From CAZOOA01 sp964581355 (GTDB lineage: Bacteria; Bacillota; Dethiobacteria; DTU022; UBA8154), in contig CAZOOA010000052.1 in assembly GCA_964581355.1 (NCBI GenBank), positions 1 to 21,655 of the forward strand: 21,655 nucleotides of DNA, written 5' to 3'. Every line of letters starts with the position of its first letter. Within the stretch, counting starts at the first letter, position 1. The notes below the pieces were generated by a model, which saw only the letters and a program-made list of their open reading frames with translations, ran no database searches and had not been told where the DNA came from. The translations under genes were made by a program, and so were the position numbers. Of this stretch, positions 1 to 5,632 are shown piece by piece.

Positions 1-6
1 GTTGAA

Positions 7-327
7 TTAAACGGATGTAACATCTTCCTGCTCTATGTTGATCACCTTGTGGATTTGCATCATCTTGAATATTTTCTGGATATTTTTGCTGGTAACTTTG
101 ATGACTTTAAACACACCGCCGGATTCCTGGAACTTCTTCTGCATCAGCAGCAACACCCCGATCCCGGAACTATCTATGCCTGTCACCTGGGAAAAATCAA
201 CGGTCATTTCACAGCATCCTTCATTTAGCAACTCCTGGGCTTTACCCTTCAATTCTTTGGAGTCCTTAATGTCTATTCTTCCCTCAGGAATAACGACTGC
301 TTTTTGACCGGACGTTTCTATTTTCAT
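7..327 (-). CDS. STAS-domain protein (anti-sigma factor antagonist type), copy 1
   Basis: A 106-residue single-domain STAS protein of the SpoIIAA/RsbV type. In that family the unphosphorylated form binds an anti-sigma switch kinase and frees a sigma factor, and phosphorylation of a Ser in the D-S-S-G loop turns it off. The loop is visible as GIDSSGIGVLLL around residues 50-61, preceded by the usual VDF strand, so the switch Ser is present. The ATG is preceded by AAGGGGG at good spacing. It is last in a five-gene minus-strand block (kinase, SARP-like regulator, STAS, receiver, STAS) and paralogous to the STAS protein at 1171-1503. No switch kinase, PP2C phosphatase or sigma factor is visible here, so its partner is unknown; it may instead serve another STAS role. 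Family assignment is secure, target is not. Confidence 0.85.
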   Translation of the reverse strand: MKIETSGQKAVVIPEGRIDIKDSKELKGKAQELLNEGCCEMTVDFSQVTGIDSSGIGVLLLMQKKFQESGGVFKVIKVTSKNIQKIFKMMQIHKVINIEQEDVTSV

Positions 328-556
328 ATAACTGCCCCCTTGCTCGTTTGCTGAAGATTATTTTATGCCTCGTCTAAAACATCGCTTCACCAGCGGAAAA
401 ATTAATACCTGGCGCAAAAAAAAAGTACTGGATAACAGAATAAACAGATCACTGTAGACACCGGAAGAAGGTAGAAAAGCCGGCTATAAGGGATAACATA
501 AGTTTGCGACAACTTTCTTTTATTTCTTGTTCAGGGTGGGGATCATCCTTTCACCT

Positions 557-937
557 TCAGGACCTGCCCCTGGACCGATACTGCTCCAGAAGCCGCTCCA
601 TGGTTTCCTGAAAGTGTTCCTCATCAATAGGCTTCAGGATACAATCCAGGGGGTTGGCCTGAAAAGACTGCTGGTAGTACCTGCTGTATGCGGTTACAAA
701 AACGATCATGACTTCGAAAGGCAGTTCCTGGATCTTCAAAGCAAGATCAATACCGTTGATCAACGGCATATTAATGTCCAGGAAAACGGCATCCGGTTTT
801 TCTGTTTCAATGATTTTAAATGCTTCATGAGGGTTGGTAAACATCCCCGCCACGGTAACCTCGGGGTAATTGTCCAACATATGCTTTAGCTCCCACAAAG
901 CTGGAAGTTCATCATCAAGAAGAATTGCCTTTACCAT
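557..937 (-). CDS. Stand-alone response regulator receiver, no output domain
   Basis: A 126-residue CheY-like receiver. The acidic pair LLDDE lies at residues 6-10, the phospho-acceptor Asp in VFLDI at residue 54, the FVTAY switch Thr follows, and the conserved Lys is in ILKPID. The reading frame is open further upstream, but the start at 937 is preferred: it has GGAG eight bases upstream, and its N-terminus matches the paralogous regulator at 1805-2980 residue for residue. By eye the two receivers share about 60% identity over 120 residues, ending at the same LEQYR. There the paralog continues into a winged helix and BTAD, while this one stops a few residues later. I found no recognisable remnant of the missing domains in 328-556. 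It could be a phosphate sink, a competitor for the kinase at 3035-4912, or a decaying duplicate. All phosphorylation residues remain. Confidence 0.85.
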   Translation of the reverse strand: MVKAILLDDELPALWELKHMLDNYPEVTVAGMFTNPHEAFKIIETEKPDAVFLDINMPLINGIDLALKIQELPFEVMIVFVTAYSRYYQQSFQANPLDCILKPIDEEHFQETMERLLEQYRSRGRS

Positions 938-1170
938 CGGCACCACTCCATGCCCTCTCAAAATAATAATCCTGCTGCTTAGCCTGCTCATTTACTGCCT
1001 GCACACCGGGACGCAGGGGATAGTTCTGCCGCTTCCCATTCGGCCATCCGCTTCGCTCTTCGGAAACAAGAGGACCGTCACCGCTTCTTCCCTTTAAAAG
1101 AATGCTGAGTCGCATGCCAGTTACAAAATAAGTAGCAAAAGCTGTCGCCAGTGCTCACACCCGGGGGGAA

Positions 1171-1503
1171 TTAGACCGAGGGCATGCCTTTTTCAACACT
1201 CCGCTGCTCGGTGGCAATCACCCGGTCAAGGTGTATTATTTTAAACATCTTTTGAATATATTCACTGGCAAGGTTGAATACGATTAATTCTCCACCGCGG
1301 TCCTTGAGCATTTTTTTCAGCAGCAGCAATTTCCCCACGCCCGAACTGTCAATGCTGGAGACATGGGTAAAATCAAGGGAAATTGTTTTGAAGCCCGCTG
1401 CAAGCGCCGCCTGCACTTTTTCCTTTAGTTCGCCGGAACAACCGAGATCAAGCTTTCCGTCCAGGACGATAATTGCTTTTTCCTCCTGCAGCTCTACTCT
1501 CAT
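1171..1503 (-). CDS. STAS-domain protein (anti-sigma factor antagonist type), copy 2
   Basis: A 110-residue STAS protein paralogous to the one at 7-327, with the same layout: N-terminal strand with VLDGKLDLG, the LDF strand, and the switch loop SSIDSSGVGKLLLL carrying the phosphorylatable Ser. The C-terminus is extended and ends KGMPSV. The frame also allows a TTG one codon earlier, but ATG at 1503 is preferred because AGGAGG sits eight bases upstream. About 300 non-coding bases separate it from the SARP-like regulator gene upstream, enough for its own promoter; that gap contains a 14 bp imperfect direct repeat (1711-1745). The block organisation suggests it is an output or target of the kinase/regulator pair, but no cognate anti-sigma factor is present. 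The family call is firm. Confidence 0.86.
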   Translation of the reverse strand: MRVELQEEKAIIVLDGKLDLGCSGELKEKVQAALAAGFKTISLDFTHVSSIDSSGVGKLLLLKKMLKDRGGELIVFNLASEYIQKMFKIIHLDRVIATEQRSVEKGMPSV

Positions 1504-1710
1504 CAAAGAGACCTCCTTTTTGTATTGATCCCCGGCCTGCCTGCAGTATCAGCATCTTTCCAAAGCACGCCAGGGGTTGACAGCTAATGAATCGCCAAAG
1601 ATCTGACGATAATATAACAGATGGTTCTGAATCAATTCTTAATCAAATTATTATCTCCCAACCTCCCCGCAGCTTTGCTTACAAATAGCGCTGAGCAGAC
1701 ACAAGATACC

Positions 1711-1745
1711 TTAATAGCATCGACAAAAACATTGATACCATCGAC
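1711..1745. repeat. Imperfect 14 bp direct repeat with 21 bp period
   Basis: TTAATAGCATCGAC at 1711-1724 and TTGATACCATCGAC at 1732-1745 match at 12 of 14 positions and start 21 bp apart, about two helical turns. They lie downstream of the SARP-like regulator gene and about 210 bp upstream of the STAS start on the minus strand. SARP-type activators are known to bind direct repeats placed on one helical face, so an operator is a reasonable inference. No strong promoter could be placed next to it. Confidence 0.4.
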
Positions 1746-1804
1746 GCAGATAAGTTCGCTAAAAAAGTCTTGCCAATTTTGTTCATCATGTAAGAATTAG
1801 GGGT

Positions 1805-2980
1805 CTAATGGGATGAGGAGGGGTCATCGCTGCCTTCCAGGAGGTCGCTAATTTTTTTGTACAGGCGGGTGTATCTTTCTTCGGGACTGATCCGCAGTTC
1901 TTCTTTCCAAATTTTACGGTACTTTTCATAATGACGGACAAATTTGATCCGGTAGTTTCGGGCCAGGTACAGGTCCATCAGGAAATGATGTCCCTGTTCG
2001 GAGAGGGGATTATTCCCCAATAGGGCCAACAGGTTCTGCTCGGCTTTTATGAACTCCCCGGTGGTCTCGTAATACTCAGCCAGTTTTAACGTCAGATCTT
2101 CCACCATTTGTTCTGCCCAGGCCCGCACTTCCACTGCCCAGATATAGTCTTCTTCCTCCAGGAAGGCCCCCTGGTAAAGCTGGAGCAGGCGCTGTGCTTC
2201 TTTGTAATTGTCTTCGTCCAGGATCGGGTTTTGCTGTAGAAAATTTACCAGATCGACGTAATCGCAAACCCCTGGGGCAATCTCCAGGGTGTAATCTTCC
2301 TGAAGAGTGATGTATTGCCGGTGAACGCCAAAGCTTTCCAACGTCTTCCTTAAGTTATAGACAGTCACATGCAGGTGGTTGACTGTTTTTTTGTCTTCCA
2401 CGCCATCGAACAGAACACTGATCAGTTCCTTGCGGCTGACGGGCTTACCGGAGCGGGTAATGAGGTAAGCCAGCAGTTCTTTGACATTGCGGCCAGGTAA
2501 TTTTAATACGTTTCTGCCTTCATCTTCCCTATCCTGATAATCTTTCCTGGATATTTCCAGCTTCCCAAAACAGCGGATATAGATGGAGGTGTCCCGCTGT
2601 TTTTTTTCCTGGATCAAACGGTATTGTTCCAAGAAATGTTCCATGGTCTGCTGAAAACGTTCTTCATCGATGGGTTTGAGAATAAAATCAAGGGGGTAGG
2701 CCTGGAAGGCTTTCAGTGCATACTCACTGTAAGCGGTAACAAAAACAATGAAGGTTCCATAGCGCTGGGCCTGGATCTTCACGCCCAGTTCAATGCCGTT
2801 CATATAAGGCAAATCGATATCCAGAAAGACCACGTCGGGCTTTTCTTGTTCAATCTTTTCCCAGGCTTCCAGGGGATTATCGAACAAGCCGGCAACCTGA
2901 ATTTCCGGGTAGCTTTCCAGGAGATACTGCAGTTCCTGCAAAGCCGGATACTCATCATCAATGAGGAATGCTTTAATCAT
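1805..2980 (-). CDS. Response regulator with SARP-like output (receiver + winged helix + BTAD)
   Basis: A 391-residue regulator. Residues 1-120 form a CheY-like receiver with acidic pair D8/D9, phospho-acceptor D54 (VFLDID), the FVTAY switch Thr and KPID Lys. Residues about 130-235 form an OmpR/SARP-type winged helix: IYIRCFGKLEI strand, VKELLAYLI, then TVNHLHVTVYNLRKTLE as the likely recognition-helix region. Residues about 240-380 form a helical, TPR-like bacterial transcriptional activation domain (BTAD). In such proteins, phosphorylation of the receiver by the partner kinase is expected to control DNA binding. The kinase gene directly upstream, 54 bp away on the same strand, is the obvious partner. 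GGAG nine bases before ATG supports the start. The receiver is duplicated as a separate gene at 557-937. Target genes are unknown; the adjacent STAS genes are candidates. Confidence 0.88.
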   Translation of the reverse strand: MIKAFLIDDEYPALQELQYLLESYPEIQVAGLFDNPLEAWEKIEQEKPDVVFLDIDLPYMNGIELGVKIQAQRYGTFIVFVTAYSEYALKAFQAYPLDFILKPIDEERFQQTMEHFLEQYRLIQEKKQRDTSIYIRCFGKLEISRKDYQDREDEGRNVLKLPGRNVKELLAYLITRSGKPVSRKELISVLFDGVEDKKTVNHLHVTVYNLRKTLESFGVHRQYITLQEDYTLEIAPGVCDYVDLVNFLQQNPILDEDNYKEAQRLLQLYQGAFLEEEDYIWAVEVRAWAEQMVEDLTLKLAEYYETTGEFIKAEQNLLALLGNNPLSEQGHHFLMDLYLARNYRIKFVRHYEKYRKIWKEELRISPEERYTRLYKKISDLLEGSDDPSSSH

Positions 2981-2999
2981 ATACTGCCACTCCCACCCT

Positions 3000-3041
3000 A
3001 TTATTGGCGCTGCTTCATTATTGGCGCTGCTTCATTATTGG
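3000..3041. repeat. 17 bp tandem repeat at the kinase-regulator junction
   Basis: The 17-mer ATTATTGGCGCTGCTTC occurs exactly at 3000-3016 and 3017-3033, with a partial third copy at 3034-3041. It spans the stop codon of the sensor kinase gene (3035-3037) and fills most of the 54 bp before the regulator start. The exact copies suggest a recent slippage event; the gap may differ in length between strains. Confidence 0.85.
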
Positions 3042-4912
3042 ACCCCAGCAGCCTGGACCGGGACAAAGAACTGGACAGTCGTCCCCAGGCCCTCCTCGCT
3101 TTGAATTTTTAATCCCTGGCCAAAAATGCTCTGCAGCCGGGTTTCAATATTCCAGAGGGCAATGCCGCTTTCTTCCTTTCCATCGAAGATGCGGTTTAAC
3201 TTTTCCGCAGGCATGCCTGCCCCGTTGTCTGTAACAGCAATAGTAGTTCCTGCTTCGCTGCTTTTAGTGGAAATAGTCACCTTGCCCTCACCCTTGGCCT
3301 TGGCCCGCACACCGTGGATAATCGCATTTTCCACCAGAGGCTGAATAGAAAAAGGTGGAACCCGGACATCTTCCTGATCGTCTATGTGGTACTCCACTTC
3401 CAACTGCCTGGAGAAACGGGCTTTTTCAATGTTGACATAAGCCCTGACCAGTTTTAGCTCATCACGTAGTGGGACCAGGCTGGGAATTTCTTTGAAATCA
3501 AAGCTTTGGCGCAGGTAGGTGGCCAGGTCAACAATCAGCTTTTTCGCCCGCATGGGGTCGGCATGGGTCAGGTAAGAGATGGTGTTTAGCGCATTGAATA
3601 AAAAGTGCGGCTTCATCTGGGCGAACAGAAAGGCCGACTGGGCTGACTGGACTTCCTGTATCCGCTGTTTCAGGTCGGCGGAAAGAAAATCTTTTTCTTG
3701 CTTGAGAATATGCATACGGTCGGCCAGCCCGATCAAGATCAGGATAACCATGGAGAAAAAACCCAACTGCGCGCCGTACATGGTAAGAAACGTGTCGGGG
3801 ACAATGCCCAGGGAGCGAAAGGACATCAGCATAATCCCCAGGGCCAAAATCATCCAGCCCCAGAACAGGAATACAGCCGGGCGGTATCTTTTCTGCCAAC
3901 AGATGACGGCCGCCGGCAGAATAAGGAGCAGGCCCAGCAGGGCCGTCCCGATCCCCAGCTGCATAACCCGGGTAAAATTGAATACCAGGGTCAAAGGAAT
4001 CATACAGGCGGCAAATATACCTGTAAATTTCAGCAGCTTGTCCAGGGGGCTGAAGTAATCCTTAATCGGAAGTATCTCCCGGGTAAAGAGAAATCCCGCC
4101 GCACAGCCCATAAACAAAAAGAAGTTAATGGCATTCTGACCCCACCAGGTAAGATTGGGCCAGAGGTACTGAAAGGCCAGCCCGTTAAAAGTAAACAGGA
4201 ATAAACACCCGCTGGAGATAAAAACAGCATAATATAAATAGTCCTTTTCCCGGGAAAAGGCAAAGACGACCAGGGTGTAACAGATGATGATCAGAATAAT
4301 GCCATAATAAAGCCCCAAACCGAAGTAGCTTCGTTCCGTGCGGCTGATCAGGTTGTCCGCCTCCCACAGGGTCAGGGGCGTAATCAAGGCGCTGTCTGTT
4401 TTCACCCGCAGGAAAAAAGGCTGGTCTGACTCCCAGCTGGCCGGAAGATTAAAGACAAAGTTGCGGTGCTCCACATCACGAGCCTGGAAGGGGAAAGCAC
4501 CTCCCGTCTGATAGTGCCCGTAACTGCCATCTTCTTCCGGGTAATAAAAGTCAACCTGGTTCAAAAGGGGGTAGCCCAGCTCCAAAAGCCAGTCCTGCTC
4601 AGAGGTTGGGCTTTCCAGCTGAAAGCGCACCCAGATGGCCGAGTCTGTATAGGAATAACTCGGGGCCCTGCGGTCCTGGTGGGGTAGGAACTGTGCTTCA
4701 TATTCAGGAGAAATAATATCTGAGAACTCCAATTCACCGGAGGGGTCTTCAAGCAGTTCAACATATGGGTTTAAGTTTGTCCGTGGGCTGTCCGGGGCCA
4801 GGGTTCGGTTGTCAACCGTTTCTGCCTGCAGCATTTTAGCCCCTGGACAACAGAGGCCAAAGCAGAGCATCAGAGCCAGGATTGCTGCTGGTATCACTTT
4901 TTGCGCTCGCAT
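3035..4912 (-). CDS. 7TMR-DISM sensor histidine kinase, LytS-like (His_kinase/HATPase)
   Basis: About 625 residues. An N-terminal signal peptide is followed by a beta-rich extracellular 7TMR-DISM domain (AIWVRFQLESP and DFYYPEEDG motifs). Next come seven hydrophobic segments (7TMR-DISM_7TM, starting YFGLGLYYGIILIIICYTL), a short coiled coil, then the cytoplasmic kinase. The phospho-acceptor His lies in MKPHFLFNALNTI near residue 436. The ATPase has the N box (PLVENAIIHG, Asn near 529), DNGAGM and a GIALWNIETRL G2-like segment. The frame is open 32 codons further up, but ATG at 4912 is chosen because TTAGGAG precedes it and it leaves a clean signal peptide. Such kinases sense an extracellular ligand, often suspected to be a carbohydrate; the ligand here is unknown. 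It most likely phosphorylates the regulator at 1805-2980 and possibly the lone receiver at 557-937. Confidence 0.88.
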   Translation of the reverse strand: MRAQKVIPAAILALMLCFGLCCPGAKMLQAETVDNRTLAPDSPRTNLNPYVELLEDPSGELEFSDIISPEYEAQFLPHQDRRAPSYSYTDSAIWVRFQLESPTSEQDWLLELGYPLLNQVDFYYPEEDGSYGHYQTGGAFPFQARDVEHRNFVFNLPASWESDQPFFLRVKTDSALITPLTLWEADNLISRTERSYFGLGLYYGIILIIICYTLVVFAFSREKDYLYYAVFISSGCLFLFTFNGLAFQYLWPNLTWWGQNAINFFLFMGCAAGFLFTREILPIKDYFSPLDKLLKFTGIFAACMIPLTLVFNFTRVMQLGIGTALLGLLLILPAAVICWQKRYRPAVFLFWGWMILALGIMLMSFRSLGIVPDTFLTMYGAQLGFFSMVILILIGLADRMHILKQEKDFLSADLKQRIQEVQSAQSAFLFAQMKPHFLFNALNTISYLTHADPMRAKKLIVDLATYLRQSFDFKEIPSLVPLRDELKLVRAYVNIEKARFSRQLEVEYHIDDQEDVRVPPFSIQPLVENAIIHGVRAKAKGEGKVTISTKSSEAGTTIAVTDNGAGMPAEKLNRIFDGKEESGIALWNIETRLQSIFGQGLKIQSEEGLGTTVQFFVPVQAAGVQ

Positions 4913-5368
4913 GATAACAATACTCCTAACCTGGACAAAGCCAGAACCATAAAGGATATACGACCGGTTCACAACAGTAAGGTGAAAATAATCATATCCA
5001 AAGAACAAGATAATGTGGCAGCTTTTATTTTCAGGGTGGTTTTATACTATGGTTTTCGCCTTTTTATGGCAGAATCCTTCCCGGGATCCAAGGATCGAAA
5101 CACTTGAAGAAGACTTTTCTCCAGGCAGCCACTGACAGGGAGCAAAGAGAACACAGGAAGCCAAGCGCAACGCAAAAAAATGAGCAACAAAATCGGTGCT
5201 GCAAAGATCAAACCAGCCTTAAAAAATATCAAAATATGTCGAAATAATTATACCAAGCAAGAATAAGCCTGAAGGGGCAGCGCTGGATAATGCTTAGCAT
5301 TTAGTTTGTTTTATTTATAAAATAAGCTTCTTCGCCTATTAATTGGCTTTCTGGGGCAAATTTCCCCC
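4913..5368. other. Non-coding divergent region between the kinase gene and clpC
   Basis: No supportable gene is present. Short hydrophobic frames (for example minus strand 5232-5047, TTG start) lack a ribosome binding site and any recognisable domain. Two small perfect dyads are visible: AATGCT-T-AGCATT at 5289-5301 and TTATTT-ATA-AAATAA at 5311-5325. The kinase promoter should lie here on the minus strand, but I found no convincing -35/-10 pair. Confidence 0.5.
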
Positions 5369-5397
5369 TTGCCACCTCAGAACCAAACTGTTATAAT
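5369..5397 (+). promoter_or_regulatory. Sigma-A type promoter of clpC
   Basis: TTGCCA at 5369-5374 and a perfect TATAAT at 5392-5397 are separated by exactly 17 bases. The predicted start is near 5404, giving a leader of about 230 nt before clpC. A CtsR-like operator begins at the expected start point. Confidence 0.8.
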
Positions 5398-5405
5398 GCT
5401 CTTAA

Positions 5406-5422
5406 GGTCAGAGTTGGTCAAA
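5406..5422 (+). promoter_or_regulatory. CtsR-like operator at the clpC transcription start
   Basis: Two heptads, GGTCAGA (5406-5412) and GGTCAAA (5416-5422), are separated by three bases. This fits the CtsR direct-repeat operator (RGTCAAA, N3, RGTCAAA) with one heptad mismatch and a T instead of A in the spacer centre. Its position just downstream of the -10 is right for blocking transcription, as in class III heat-shock control. ctsR itself is not in the window. Confidence 0.75.
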
Positions 5423-5486
5423 TTAAAGCTTGACTGGTAATATTTACCCGGTTGAAGAACAACTTTTTATTTTTAAGATATGAATA

Positions 5487-5613
5487 GAAAAACCCTTGGC
5501 CCTTTTTTACTTTGCGTCGGCAATTCAACCGGTAGTCGAAATGAAAATACTGGGACAAACTTCCGGTCCAATCCAATTGAAATAGAATATTGACAGGAAG
5601 TCAAGGGTTTTTC
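5487..5613. repeat. 127 bp segment bounded by 12 bp perfect inverted repeats in the clpC leader
   Basis: GAAAAACCCTTG at 5487-5498 is the exact reverse complement of CAAGGGTTTTTC at 5602-5613. A smaller dyad, TTGAC-N5-GTCAA (5590-5604), overlaps the right arm. No clear target-site duplication flanks the segment, and it has no transposase. It ends seven bases before the clpC ribosome binding site, so in RNA the arms could form a long-range stem next to the start. It could be a miniature element or a leader structure. Confidence 0.55.
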
Positions 5614-5632
5614 ATCCAGTAAGGAGTGAGAA

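Noticed and set aside
915..1115. 66-residue minus-strand frame between the STAS gene and the lone receiver
   Set aside because: No ribosome binding site, no recognisable domain, and it overlaps the receiver start in another frame.
5047..5232. Hydrophobic 61-residue minus-strand frame upstream of the kinase gene
   Set aside because: TTG start without a ribosome binding site; no family resemblance; AT-rich intergenic setting makes chance hydrophobicity likely.
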